NCBI RefSeq assembly: GCF_015840335.1
Contig: NZ_CP060395.1
Coordinates: 496,001-560,000, forward strand
Origin: Synechococcus sp. CBW1108
GTDB taxonomy: Bacteria; Cyanobacteriota; Cyanobacteriia; PCC-6307; Cyanobiaceae
Direction of reading: 5' to 3'
DNA: 64,000 nt
The position numbers and the translations under genes were made by a program. The notes beneath the pieces were generated by a model that was not told where the DNA came from, did not search any database, and was given only the letters and a program-made list of their open reading frames with translations. The first letter of the stretch is position 1, and every line of letters starts with the position of its first letter. Shown piece after piece: positions 46,490 through 55,275 of the stretch.

Positions 46490-47314
46490 GTGGTGAAGAT
46501 TCCGTCGCTTTCCATATCGGGCCCTGTATCAATTTCGGCCTCTGTATCAATCTCGATCATTTGCACAGCCGCTTTCCACCCTTCACTTGCGGCGGCCCAA
46601 ACCCTCAGGCCAGCAGCAAGCCTGCCTGATAACCCGAATCGGCATGCAAGGCCCTTCAACCATGACATTTCATCCAGCTTGACCAGCCAAGATTCAATCC
46701 CAGCGCCCACCTGGGAATTGGGCCAACCCGCCAATACCAAGCCTGGCTCAACCTGGCAAAAAGCTTCCCCTCTCCCTACAAACTCATCGCCAGATTGGCA
46801 GCCAGTGCCAACGACTGAACAGCCAGCCGCCCAGCCAACACCAGCTGTTCAGCTAGGTGATCAGCCAAAGCCCTCGGCTCAAACTTCGCTTGCACCCTGG
46901 ATTGTGGGACTGGGGGGCGGCGTACGCATCGGTGTCGGCAATGACGAACCAACCGACGGAATGGTCTATGGCCGCATTGGCAGAGAAATTGGCAAAGATG
47001 CGGCAATTTCATTGCGCCCGGCCTACATTTTCGGAAACGTTGGTTCTGATGGCTCCTCAAACAACCAAGGCGCCTTCCAGATGCCCCTGACACTTGATCT
47101 CTATCCAAATAGCCCAGTCAGCCCCTATGCCGGCGTTGGCGTGGCAACCAATACAGACAGCAATGGCAATGCTGATGCCATGATCACAGGTGGCCTGGAC
47201 ATCAATCTTGTCAAACACCTGAGCTTGAGCCTGGGCTTAAATTATATACTTGAAGGCTCCGATCAAGACAACAGAGATGTCGAAGCCTTTACCGTTCTCT
47301 ATTATAGGTTTTAG
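46490..47314 (+). CDS. Exported beta-barrel-like hypothetical protein
   Basis: A 274-residue protein. N-terminal ~36 residues look like a signal peptide (ending SLAAAQ). Residues ~37-135 are Pro/Ser/Thr/Gln-rich and probably disordered; ~136-274 alternate polar and hydrophobic strands (VGLGGGVRIGVG, SLRPAYIFGNV, SLGLNYIL) and the last residues are YYRF with terminal Phe, as in outer-membrane barrels. Start GTG at 46490 or 46493. The gene is AT-richer than neighbours, suggesting recent acquisition. No family recognised. Confidence 0.7.
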   Translation: MVKIPSLSISGPVSISASVSISIICTAAFHPSLAAAQTLRPAASLPDNPNRHARPFNHDISSSLTSQDSIPAPTWELGQPANTKPGSTWQKASPLPTNSSPDWQPVPTTEQPAAQPTPAVQLGDQPKPSAQTSLAPWIVGLGGGVRIGVGNDEPTDGMVYGRIGREIGKDAAISLRPAYIFGNVGSDGSSNNQGAFQMPLTLDLYPNSPVSPYAGVGVATNTDSNGNADAMITGGLDINLVKHLSLSLGLNYILEGSDQDNRDVEAFTVLYYRF

Positions 47315-47331
47315 CAACTGCTAAATTGCAT

Positions 47332-48747
47332 CTACTTCTTGCCGATCCCCATGCTGCGCAGCTCCGTGAGCAGACCGTTGAGCACGGCCTTGGCATCACC
47401 AAAGACCATCGCCGTCTGAGGTAGTTCAAACAGGGCGTTCTTGATGCCGGCATAACCGGCTCCAAGGCTGCGCTTCACCACAAATACTTGGCGGGCCTGG
47501 TCAACCTCAAGCACGGGCATGCCATATAGGGGACTGGAGGAATCGCTCTTAGCGTCGGGGTTCACAACGTCATTGGCACCCAGCACGATCACCACGTCTG
47601 TGCGGGGAAATTCGGGGTTGATCGTATCCATCTCCAGCAACTGCTCGTAGGGCACATCGGCCTCTGCCAGCAACACATTCATGTGGCCAGGCATGCGACC
47701 TGCCACCGGGTGGATGGCATAGGAAACCTCCACCCCATGGAGCTCGAGCAACTTGGAGAGTTCGCGCAGGGCGTGCTGGGCCTGGGCCACGGCCAGGCCG
47801 TAGCCGGGCACAAACACGACCCTTTCGGCCGCTTCCAGGGCCAGGGCGCATTCCTCGGCGCTGCAACTGGTGATCCGGGTGTAGCCGGCCTCATCGCCGC
47901 CCCCACCAACGGGAGCTACCCCGCCTAGGGCTCCGCCAAACAACACGCTCACCAGGGAGCGGTTCATGCCTGTGCACATCACCTGGGTGAGGATCAGGCC
48001 AGCGGCCCCAACCATTGCCCCCGCGACGATCAACAACTGGCTGCCCACCACAAAACCGGCGGCGGCTGCAGCCACACCCGAGTAGCTGTTGAGCAGGGAA
48101 ATCACCACCGGCATGTCTGCACCACCGATCGGCAGGGTGACACCGATGCCCAGCAGGGAGGAGGCCAGCAACAGAACCCAGAGAGGGGCGCCAGCCATGG
48201 CTCCGGGCAAGGTGATTGCACCTGCAAGGCAGGCAACTGCCAGGGAGATGTTGACGGCATGGCGCAGGGAGTTCTGGGTCCACGCCGGGGTACTGATCCA
48301 ACCCTGCAGCTTGCCCATGGCCACGATTGAGCCACTGAAGGTGATCGCCCCCACAAAGACCGAGATCACAATCGAGATCTGCTCCACCAGGCCAGGGGCA
48401 CCATTGGGGCTGTAGAGGGCCACGCCCAGGGCCACCAGCAGGGATGCCATGCCGCCGCAGCCGTTAAACAGGGCGACTGTTTCGGGCATGGCCGTCATCG
48501 GCACCCGTTGGGCCGTCAGCAGGCCGAGCAGGCCGCCGAGGCCCGTGCCGATCGCTATCCAGAGCCAGGCCTGGGCGCTGAGGGGCTGCTGGATCAGCAG
48601 GCCCAGCACCGCCAGGCCCATGGCCAGGGCCGCCAGGCCATTGGCCGAGCGTGCCGTGCTGACCTTCGAGAGTCCTTTGATGCCCAGTGCCAGCAGCAAC
48701 ACCGCCACCAGATCAATCAAAGCTGGTAAGAGATTGGGTAAGGCCAT
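47332..48747 (-). CDS. pntB: NAD(P) transhydrogenase subunit beta
   Basis: A 471-residue membrane subunit with about nine spans and a C-terminal NADP(H)-binding domain (VPGYGLAVAQAQHALREL, VVIVLGANDVVNP, VVKRSLGAGYAGIKN). It uses the proton gradient to make NADPH from NADH. ATG shares one base with the stop of pntAB. Third gene of the pntAA-pntAB-pntB operon. Confidence 0.95.
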   Translation of the reverse strand: MALPNLLPALIDLVAVLLLALGIKGLSKVSTARSANGLAALAMGLAVLGLLIQQPLSAQAWLWIAIGTGLGGLLGLLTAQRVPMTAMPETVALFNGCGGMASLLVALGVALYSPNGAPGLVEQISIVISVFVGAITFSGSIVAMGKLQGWISTPAWTQNSLRHAVNISLAVACLAGAITLPGAMAGAPLWVLLLASSLLGIGVTLPIGGADMPVVISLLNSYSGVAAAAAGFVVGSQLLIVAGAMVGAAGLILTQVMCTGMNRSLVSVLFGGALGGVAPVGGGGDEAGYTRITSCSAEECALALEAAERVVFVPGYGLAVAQAQHALRELSKLLELHGVEVSYAIHPVAGRMPGHMNVLLAEADVPYEQLLEMDTINPEFPRTDVVIVLGANDVVNPDAKSDSSSPLYGMPVLEVDQARQVFVVKRSLGAGYAGIKNALFELPQTAMVFGDAKAVLNGLLTELRSMGIGKK

Positions 48748-49052
48748 CAGTTCGGCCCCCCGCTGCGGGAAGATTTACGCGAAAACATCGCCAGCATCCG
48801 GTCGGTGACCAGGAAGCCACCGACCACGTTGAACAGGGCGAACCCCAGCGACAGGGATCCAAGCAACAACAGGGGCACCTGGCCGTTGGCCTGGGCGATC
48901 AGGGTGAGTGAAGCCAGCACGGTGATGCCGCTGATGGCGTTGGCACCGCTCATCAGCGGCGTGTGCAAGGTGGGCGGCACCTTACCGATCAGTTCAAGGC
49001 CGAGCAGGCTGCCCAGCAGCAGCACCCACAGGGCCTGGGTCAAGGCGCTCAT
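48747..49052 (-). CDS. pntAB: NAD(P) transhydrogenase subunit alpha part 2
   Basis: A 101-residue membrane subunit with three spans (LWVLLLGSLLGLELIGKVP, GVITVLASLTL-like, LGFALFNVVGGFLVTDRML). It carries the domain II helices that in E. coli are fused to PntA. Four-base overlap with pntAA and one-base contact with pntB. Confidence 0.92.
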   Translation of the reverse strand: MSALTQALWVLLLGSLLGLELIGKVPPTLHTPLMSGANAISGITVLASLTLIAQANGQVPLLLLGSLSLGFALFNVVGGFLVTDRMLAMFSRKSSRSGGPN

Positions 49053-50185
49053 CGGTTAACTCCGGAAACGAGATCGGGGAAACGGCAGTGGCCATCGTGG
49101 GTGAGCAGGCAGCCCGCCACAATCGGATCCTCCTGGTCGAGCTGGAAGCCGGCTCCATCGAGCACATGCTCCACCAGGGCGGCCAGGTTGCGGGCGTAGA
49201 GGGCGCTGGCGTGGTTGGCAACCGAGCTGGGCAGGCCATCGCCACCGATCAGCTGCACCCCGTTGCGCTCGACGGTCTGGCCGCAGACCGTGCCGGCACA
49301 GTTACCACCCTGGGCCACGGCCAGGTCAACCACCACAGAACCGGGCCGCATGCCCGCCAGCATCTCCTCAGAGATCAGCAGCGGCGCCCGCCGGCCGGGC
49401 ACTAGGGCCGTGCAGATAACCATGTCTGCCAGGGCCAGCTGGTCGGCCAGCTGCTGGCGCTGGGCGGCGAGAAAGGCCTCGCTGGCGGCTTTGGCATAGC
49501 CGCCGGATTCGGCTGGTGCCTCCTCCTGCTCGGGTGGGGAGAGAAACCTGCCACCCAGGGATTCCACCTGTTCCTTGGCTGCAGGCCGCACATCACTGAC
49601 GTAGACCACCGCTCCAAGACGGCGGGCCGTGGCAAGGGCCTGCAGGCCAGCCACCCCCGCACCCAGGATCAGGGCGCGGGCGGGCTGGATCGTGCCGGCA
49701 GCTGTCATCAGCATGGGCACGTAGCGATCCATGGCGGCAGCAGCCAACAGCACCGCCTTGTAACCGGCGATGTTCGCCTGGGACGAGAGCACATCCATGC
49801 TCTGGGCCCGGCTGATGCGGGGCAGCAGCTCGAGCGCCAGGGCTGACACCCGGCGGGCCAGGAGCTGCTCCACCAAATCGACCGCTCCGTAGGGGGAGAG
49901 CAAACCGGCCACCAGGGTCCCTGGCTTGAGCTGGTCCAGCAGCTCAGCGGCCGGTGGATTGACGCAGAGCACCGCATCTATCTCCTCGCCCAAGTTGGCT
50001 TCCGGCTCCACCAGCCGGGCCCCGGCCTCGGAGAAATCGCCATCGCTATAGCCGGCAGCCAGGCCGGCACCCTGTTGCAACCGTACTTCCAGGCCGCGGG
50101 CCCGCAGCCTGCGCACGGTTTCCGGGGTCGCCGCCACCCGACACTCACCAGGACTGCGTTCCCGCAGAATCAATACATCAGCCAA
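49049..50185 (-). CDS. pntAA: NAD(P) transhydrogenase subunit alpha part 1
   Basis: A 378-residue NAD(H)-binding subunit of the alanine dehydrogenase/transhydrogenase fold. ILRERSPGECRVAATPETV opens it; ALILGAGVAGLQALATARRLGA is the dinucleotide fold; GSVVVDLAVAQGGN follows. TTG 50185 (M-A-D-V-L) is preferred over GTG 50248, which adds 21 non-family residues; AGGCG lies about ten bases upstream of the TTG. Confidence 0.9.
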   Translation of the reverse strand: MADVLILRERSPGECRVAATPETVRRLRARGLEVRLQQGAGLAAGYSDGDFSEAGARLVEPEANLGEEIDAVLCVNPPAAELLDQLKPGTLVAGLLSPYGAVDLVEQLLARRVSALALELLPRISRAQSMDVLSSQANIAGYKAVLLAAAAMDRYVPMLMTAAGTIQPARALILGAGVAGLQALATARRLGAVVYVSDVRPAAKEQVESLGGRFLSPPEQEEAPAESGGYAKAASEAFLAAQRQQLADQLALADMVICTALVPGRRAPLLISEEMLAGMRPGSVVVDLAVAQGGNCAGTVCGQTVERNGVQLIGGDGLPSSVANHASALYARNLAALVEHVLDGAGFQLDQEDPIVAGCLLTHDGHCRFPDLVSGVNR

Positions 50186-50284
50186 GGGGATCGCCTGTAG
50201 CCACCTACCTATTAGGGGGGAATGGCCCGCCCGGGGGCAATACGGCACCTACAAATGTGCGCAGTTGCCCATGGGGCGCTGGCA

Positions 50285-50473
50285 TCAAAACAGGGGTAAC
50301 AACTCCTCTTCCACGCAGCTGGCCTGGGGCAGGGCGCCCTGGCGCCGCAGCTGGCGGGCCCGCAGAATCATGGGGTCGATGTCGCACTCCAGCGCCCAGC
50401 AGAGGCTCAGATGCTGCCGGTGCAGGGCATCTGACCAGGCCCAGCAACCCGGGTCATGGAAGGGGATGGCCAT
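50285..50473 (-). CDS. Small hypothetical protein, 62 aa
   Basis: A 62-residue frame from ATG 50473: Trp/His/Cys-containing (FHDPGCWAWSDALHRQHLSL) with an acidic end EEELLPLF. A longer version starts at 50509. Codon use and the composition look coding and resemble short picocyanobacterial proteins, but no family is known. It lies upstream of pntAA on the same strand with a 100-base gap. Confidence 0.5.
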   Translation of the reverse strand: MAIPFHDPGCWAWSDALHRQHLSLCWALECDIDPMILRARQLRRQGALPQASCVEEELLPLF

Positions 50474-50603
50474 GGGGGATGGGTGGCGCCGGCCCGGAGG
50501 AATGATCAAAAGTTAGACACGACACGCCCCAAACCTATTAGGCCAGATCACTCATTTGCAGCTGGGCTGGTCTGGCCCCACCCGCCTTCGACACAATGGC
50601 GCC

Positions 50604-52064
50604 ATGGGGTTCCCTTCCTTTGATCTGGGCCTGACAACAGGTGGTGCGGCCCCAACCCTGCGACCCAGGCAATGGCAGAGCCGGCTGATCCAGCTGCTGA
50701 GAGCCCGACTGCTCAATCCCGAACCAGGGGGCCATGACGTGCTGATCCACGCCGGGCCGGGAGCCGGCAAAACCCTGGGAGCCCTGCTCAGCTTCCAGGC
50801 CATGCAGCGGGAGGGCCGGATTGGCCACTTCGTGGTGTTCTGCCATCGCAGTTCAATCGCCCGCCAATGGCTGGCGGCGGCGGCACGACTCAATCTGCAG
50901 CTGGTGGAGTGGGATCCGGAGCAGGGGCTGGCAGCAGTCCATCCCAGCCGCGGCTGGGATGGACTGCTGCTGAGCTACCAGAGCGCAGGTCGGCACCGCC
51001 GCCCGCTCAGCGCGGCCCTGGGAGCAGGGAGCCTGGGGCCCTGGCTGGCGATCGCCGACGAGGTCCATCACCTCGGGCTCGATCCCGACGAACCGGAGGC
51101 CGCCGCCTGGGGCTTTGCCTTCGGCCAGCTCACCAGCGCAGCCCGACTGAGGCTCGGGCTCACGGGAACCCCCTTCCGAGCTGACAACCTGGCCTTCTGC
51201 GCTGCCCGCCGGGTGCGGTTACGCGAAGGCGAGGAGGAGATCGAGCGCATCGTCCCAGACCTGAGCATTGCCCCCCGCCAACTGATCCTGGCCGGCGACG
51301 TGCGCCCCCTGGAATTTCGTTTTCAGGACGGCTGGGTGGACCACGGCAGGCCCCAGGCCGGCGCCCCTACGGAGACCTCACCTCTCTCGGGCGAGGGGCG
51401 CGAGAGCTGGCGGGCTCGCAACCTACGCCGCGCCATTCGCCTGGGGGACTCGAGCTGCATCGCCCTGCGGCTCCTGCTCAATGCCCGCAAACGGCTCGAG
51501 CTGGTGCGCAGCAGCCACCCGGAGGCCGGCGGGCTGGTAATTGCCCGCGACATTGCCCATGCCAGGCGCATCACTGGCCTGCTCGAGGAGCAGGGCGATC
51601 AGGTCCACCTGGTGCACTCCCAGGACCCGGCAGCCGCCACCCGACTGGCCGGCTTCCAGGCCGGGGAGGCCGATTGGCTGGTGAGCATAGATATGTGCGC
51701 CGAGGGCTTTGATGCCCCAAGGCTGCGGGTAGTGGCCTACCTCACCACCGTTGTCACCCGCAGTCGCTTCGTGCAGGCGATCACCCGGGCCGTGCGCATC
51801 GACGGTGGCCGCAGCAGCCTGGAAGCCATACCTCGTGATCCCTCCTATGTGTTCGCCCCTGCCGACCCCCTGCTGATCCGCTATGCCCGCAGCTGGTCCA
51901 TAAGCGAGCCCTACCTGATTCGCCCCAGGCTGGCCACTCCCGGCTCAGAGAATGCTGGTGGCAACGGCGGCCAGCAGCCCCTCGAAACCGTTGGCGAAAG
52001 GGTTGGGCAGGTGATTCAGCTGGGGGGGCCTGAACTGCCTGATTTTCTCGGTCAAAGGGCTTGA
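50604..52064 (+). CDS. DEAD/DEAH-box helicase family protein (superfamily II)
   Basis: A 486-residue SF2 helicase-like ATPase. Walker A HAGPGAGKTLGAL (~50-62), motif II ADEVHH (DEVH), motif III LTGTP, and in domain 2 IDMCAEGFDAPRLRVVAYL (motif V) and QAITRAVRI (motif VI) are visible. Arrangement resembles the ATPase of type III restriction/UvrB-like proteins, but no methylase or nuclease gene is near. ATG 50604 preferred; the frame is open upstream. Role unknown; a general RNA/DNA helicase is likely. Confidence 0.82.
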   Translation: MGFPSFDLGLTTGGAAPTLRPRQWQSRLIQLLRARLLNPEPGGHDVLIHAGPGAGKTLGALLSFQAMQREGRIGHFVVFCHRSSIARQWLAAAARLNLQLVEWDPEQGLAAVHPSRGWDGLLLSYQSAGRHRRPLSAALGAGSLGPWLAIADEVHHLGLDPDEPEAAAWGFAFGQLTSAARLRLGLTGTPFRADNLAFCAARRVRLREGEEEIERIVPDLSIAPRQLILAGDVRPLEFRFQDGWVDHGRPQAGAPTETSPLSGEGRESWRARNLRRAIRLGDSSCIALRLLLNARKRLELVRSSHPEAGGLVIARDIAHARRITGLLEEQGDQVHLVHSQDPAAATRLAGFQAGEADWLVSIDMCAEGFDAPRLRVVAYLTTVVTRSRFVQAITRAVRIDGGRSSLEAIPRDPSYVFAPADPLLIRYARSWSISEPYLIRPRLATPGSENAGGNGGQQPLETVGERVGQVIQLGGPELPDFLGQRA

Positions 52065-52174
52065 ACCCCAATGTGGGCCTGAGGGCTCTGGGGCGAGAAT
52101 GCGACGTTGTGTCAACCACTACCTCCGTAAAGGCACCGTGCCGGCAACTTGGTGCGAACCAACGCAGTAGGGGA

Positions 52175-52411
52175 ATGGACGCCGCAGTCAATCGCCGTCT
52201 CACCGTTGCTGTCAGCTGGGCCCTAGCCCGCAGGGCAACCCTGGATTGCCAGGAGCATTTCGAAGAAAGCTTTGCCGTCACCGAGGAATTCAGGGAATGG
52301 CTGGTGTGCTTGGAGGAGCATCCCGAACACCTAGCCGCCAATGTGCTGATGGTGCCCAGGAATCGCGCTGAGCTGAGCCAGCCCGAAATGGATGGGCTCC
52401 TGGAAATCTGA
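52175..52411 (+). CDS. Small conserved hypothetical protein, 78 aa
   Basis: A 78-residue protein from ATG 52175 with RRLTVAVSWALARR, a charged middle (EEFREWLVCLEEHPE) and LMVPRNRAELSQPEMDGLLE. It appears soluble and helical. A longer frame opens at 52061 overlapping the helicase stop, but the extra ~38 residues look non-coding. No function known. Confidence 0.6.
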   Translation: MDAAVNRRLTVAVSWALARRATLDCQEHFEESFAVTEEFREWLVCLEEHPEHLAANVLMVPRNRAELSQPEMDGLLEI

Positions 52412-52432
52412 GCAGAGCCGACCATCCCCTAG

Positions 52433-52463
52433 GCTTAAGTCATACTCAGTCCGCTTAAGTCAT
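52433..52463. repeat. Direct repeat at the start of the thioredoxin reductase gene
   Basis: GCTTAAGTCAT occurs at 52433-52443 and 52453-52463, exactly two turns apart (20 bases). The second copy runs into the ATG start codon (52462-52464). It may be a dimeric operator, or affect translation initiation. No known motif is matched. Confidence 0.5.
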
Positions 52464-53865
52464 GACATCCCCCGGGATGGCTGCAGGCCCTTCTTCCAAT
52501 TCGGCCGGAGCCCTTGAGAACCTGGTGATTGTGGGGTCCGGCCCTGCCGGCTACACCGCGGCCATCTACGCCGCCCGGGCCAACCTGAGCCCCCTGCTGA
52601 TCACCGGCTTCCAGGACGGCGGCATTCCCGGCGGCCAGCTGATGACCACCACCCACGTTGAAAACTATCCGGGCTTTCCCGACGGCATCCTCGGCCCTGA
52701 GCTGATGGACAAGATGAAAGCCCAGGCCGTGCGCTGGGGCACCCGCCTGGTGGAGGCGGATGCCACTGCCATCGACCTCTCCCAGCGGCCCTACTTGATC
52801 ACCGCCGAAGGCCAAACCATCCAGGCCCAGGCCCTGATCCTGGCGACCGGCGCCAGTGCCAACCGACTTGGGCTTCCCAGCGAAGAGCTGTTCTGGAGCA
52901 AGGGCATCAGTGCCTGCGCCATCTGCGATGGCGCCACCCCCCAGTTCCGCCAGGCCGAATTGGCCGTGGTGGGTGGCGGTGATTCCGCCTGCGAAGAGGC
53001 GGTGTATCTCACTAAATACGGCAGCCAGGTGCACCTGATCGTGCGGGGCGAAAAGCTACGTGCCAGCGGCGCCATGGCCGACCGGGTGCTTACCAACCCC
53101 GCCATCACGGTGCACTGGAACCGCCAGGTGGCCGACGCCAGCGGCGGCGACTGGCTGGAAGCCATCACCCTCCGCGATGTCAACAGCGGCGCCAGCGAGG
53201 AACTGGCCATCAAGGGCCTCTTCTATGCCATCGGCCACACCCCCAACACCCGCCTGCTCACAGGCCAGCTGGAGGTAGATGGGCACGGCTACCTGGTGAC
53301 CAGGCCCGGCCGCCCTGAAACCAGCATGGAGGGAGTGTTTGCGGCCGGCGATGTGGCCGATGCCGAATGGCGCCAGGGCATCACCGCGGCCGGCAGCGGC
53401 TGTCAGGCGGCCCTGGCCGCCGAACGCTGGCTCAGCCATCACGATCTGGCGGTGACCGTCAGCCACGAGCCCGTCAATCCCGCCGAAGTGGGGGAACCGC
53501 GGCGCACGGCCGAAAGCGACGAAACCAACTACGACCCCGCTGCCCTCTGGCAGAAGGGCGGCTATGCCCTGCGCAAGCTCTACCACGACAGCAATAAGCC
53601 CCTGCTGGTGGTCTACACCTCACCCACCTGCGGGCCCTGTCACGTGCTCAAGCCCCAGCTCAAGCGGGTGCTCGGCGAACTCGGCGGTGCCGCCCAGGGA
53701 GTGGAAATAGACATCGAAGCCGATCAGGAGATCGCCGCCCAGGCCGGGGTAACGGGCACACCCACGGTGCAGCTCTTTTTCCAGAAGGAGCTCAGGCAAA
53801 CCTTCCGCGGCGTGAAGCAGCGCAGCGAATTCAAGAGCGCCATCGAAGGCCTGCTGGGGCCCTAG
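52462..53865 (+). CDS. trxB: NTRC-type thioredoxin reductase/thioredoxin fusion
   Basis: A 467-residue fusion of NADPH-thioredoxin reductase (~20-335) and a thioredoxin domain (~360-467). VIVGSGPAGYTAAIYAARA binds FAD, SACAICDGA holds the redox pair (C152, C155), VVGGGDSACEEA binds NADPH, and SPTCGPCHVL (C390, C393) is the thioredoxin site. NTRC supplies reducing power to 2-Cys peroxiredoxin in cyanobacteria and chloroplasts. Starts at ATG 52462. Its stop TAG shares a CTAG palindrome with the IF-1-like gene's stop. Confidence 0.94.
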   Translation: MTSPGMAAGPSSNSAGALENLVIVGSGPAGYTAAIYAARANLSPLLITGFQDGGIPGGQLMTTTHVENYPGFPDGILGPELMDKMKAQAVRWGTRLVEADATAIDLSQRPYLITAEGQTIQAQALILATGASANRLGLPSEELFWSKGISACAICDGATPQFRQAELAVVGGGDSACEEAVYLTKYGSQVHLIVRGEKLRASGAMADRVLTNPAITVHWNRQVADASGGDWLEAITLRDVNSGASEELAIKGLFYAIGHTPNTRLLTGQLEVDGHGYLVTRPGRPETSMEGVFAAGDVADAEWRQGITAAGSGCQAALAAERWLSHHDLAVTVSHEPVNPAEVGEPRRTAESDETNYDPAALWQKGGYALRKLYHDSNKPLLVVYTSPTCGPCHVLKPQLKRVLGELGGAAQGVEIDIEADQEIAAQAGVTGTPTVQLFFQKELRQTFRGVKQRSEFKSAIEGLLGP

Positions 53866-54128
53866 CGACGCCGGGGGCCGCCTGGACGGTTGCCGCCCGG
53901 ACGCGGACCGGCGGCCGCGTTGCGCTCCCGATAGGTGATCCGGCCACGGGTGAGGTCGTAGGGGCTGATCTCGACAAGCACTTTGTCGCCCGCCAGCAGC
54001 TTGATCCGGAACTTGGTGAGCTTGCCCGCCGCGCGGCAGAGGCACTGGTGACCAGCCGGCTGCTCCAGGGTTACCAGGTAAAACCCGTTGCCCTGCTCCT
54101 TTTCAATCACACCGGAGGTCTCAATCAT
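53862..54128 (-). CDS. infA: Translation initiation factor IF-1 paralogue
   Basis: An 88-residue S1/OB-fold protein. VLVEISPYDLTRGRITYRERN is the IF-1 C-terminal signature; the N-terminal half (SGVIEKEQGNGFYLVTLEQ and HQCLCRAAGKLTKFRIKLL) differs from typical IF-1 (no HISGKMR), and a Pro/Gly/Arg tail is added. It is a second, divergent IF-1 of the type found outside the ribosomal-protein operon. Symbol follows family use; the main infA is presumably elsewhere. Convergent with trxB. Confidence 0.82.
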   Translation of the reverse strand: MIETSGVIEKEQGNGFYLVTLEQPAGHQCLCRAAGKLTKFRIKLLAGDKVLVEISPYDLTRGRITYRERNAAAGPRPGGNRPGGPRRR

Positions 54129-54225
54129 GCGGGGGCGCTGGCTTGGGAATGAATCGCTGCCATCAGCTTAATTGCAGCCGCTCCGGGCGATAGGGTCTGA
54201 ACTCCTCTGCCTCGCCGGCTCTGTC

Positions 54226-54315
54226 ATGGTTCTGCCGCCGCTTTCGATGGACCTGGGGCTGCTGCTGATCTCCATTGGCCTGGTGAATCTCTGGAAGGCC
54301 CGTCAGACCAGCTGA
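54226..54315 (+). CDS. Possible 29-aa membrane microprotein
   Basis: A short frame starting ATG 54226 and ending TGA 54313-54315. After MVLPPLSMD comes a 14-residue hydrophobic run (LGLLLISIGLVNLW) and a basic tail KARQTS, a single-span layout like tiny photosystem or cytochrome subunits, but it matches none I know. Ten bases upstream of the pseudouridine synthase. Evidence is architecture only. Confidence 0.4.
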   Translation: MVLPPLSMDLGLLLISIGLVNLWKARQTS

Positions 54316-54325
54316 GCTCAGGACC

Positions 54326-54961
54326 CTGACCACCCTTCTCTTCCACAAGCCCTATGGGGTGTTGAGCCAGTTCAGCCCAGAACCGGCCAGCCGCTGGCGC
54401 TCCCTGGCGGAATTCATCGAGATCCCAGCGGTTTATGCGGCCGGGCGGCTCGATGCAGACAGCGAAGGGCTGTTGCTGCTTACCAGCGAAGGACGGCTGC
54501 AACAGCGCCTCACCGATCCAACCTTCGGCCACTGGCGCCGCTACTGGGCCCAGGTGGAGGGCAATGCCGCCCAGCTGCAGGCAGGCCTGGGCCAGCTATG
54601 CCAGGGCGTCTTGATCCAGGGTCAGCGCACCCGGCCAGCCCGCTGCCGGGCCTTGCCCGCCGCAGAGCTGGCGGCAACGGCGCTGCCCGCAAGGGAGCCG
54701 CCGATTCGCCACCGGATCAACGTGCCCACCAGCTGGCTCGAGCTGGAGCTGCGCGAGGGCCGCAACCGTCAGGTGAGGCGGATGACCGCCTCGGTTGGCC
54801 TGCCCACCCTGCGCCTGATCCGAGTCGCCATTGACCTGCTCGATGGCAAGCCGCCGCTGGATTTGACCGGCCTGGCCCCGGGCGAATGGCGCCTTGCCAG
54901 CAGCACCGAATCGGAACGGCTGGACCAGATTTTGAGGCATGCTCCCGGCCCCGGGGCTTAG
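54326..54961 (+). CDS. RsuA/RluE-type pseudouridine synthase
   Basis: A 211-residue RNA pseudouridine synthase if translation starts at CTG 54326 (TTLLFHKPYGVLSQF). The catalytic Asp is in AAGRLDADSEGLLLL. The only ordinary start is GTG 54359, which removes the KPYG motif of the fold, and a stop at 54284 has no ATG, GTG or TTG after it before 54359. A non-AUG start, or an unseen frameshift, is therefore inferred. Target rRNA or tRNA unknown. Confidence 0.75.
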   Translation: MTTLLFHKPYGVLSQFSPEPASRWRSLAEFIEIPAVYAAGRLDADSEGLLLLTSEGRLQQRLTDPTFGHWRRYWAQVEGNAAQLQAGLGQLCQGVLIQGQRTRPARCRALPAAELAATALPAREPPIRHRINVPTSWLELELREGRNRQVRRMTASVGLPTLRLIRVAIDLLDGKPPLDLTGLAPGEWRLASSTESERLDQILRHAPGPGA

Positions 54962-54967
54962 GGGGAC

Positions 54968-55183
54968 TCAGCCCACCACATCTTTGAGCTCTCTTACGGT
55001 TTGCAGCTGGCCGTAGTAGTAGTTCGCCCGGGCACGGCGGTCGCCGTCGTCAAGACCATCAAAGGCATCAAAACCGAGTGACTGCCAGAGTTCATGGCCG
55101 CAGGCCCGGTTGAGCTCTTCGATGGCCTCGGCCTCGAGGTTGGCCAATCGACGCTGGAGGTTCTTGATCTGGGCAACCGACAT
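54968..55183 (-). CDS. Small conserved cyanobacterial protein, 71 aa
   Basis: A 71-residue helical protein from ATG 55183: SVAQIKNLQRRLANLEAEAI, then LNRACGHELWQSLGFDAFD and ANYYYGQLQTVRELKDVV. Coiled-coil-like at the start. A 20-residue upstream extension is hydrophobic and less convincing. Conserved-looking but without known function; convergent with the pseudouridine synthase. Confidence 0.65.
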   Translation of the reverse strand: MSVAQIKNLQRRLANLEAEAIEELNRACGHELWQSLGFDAFDGLDDGDRRARANYYYGQLQTVRELKDVVG

Positions 55184-55275
55184 CTTGGTTACTGGGTAAA
55201 GCGCAGGGCAGGGCAGGGAAAGGGGCAGGCAAAGACAGAACAAACCAGCCCCTACTGAATAGTACGCCTGAACTG

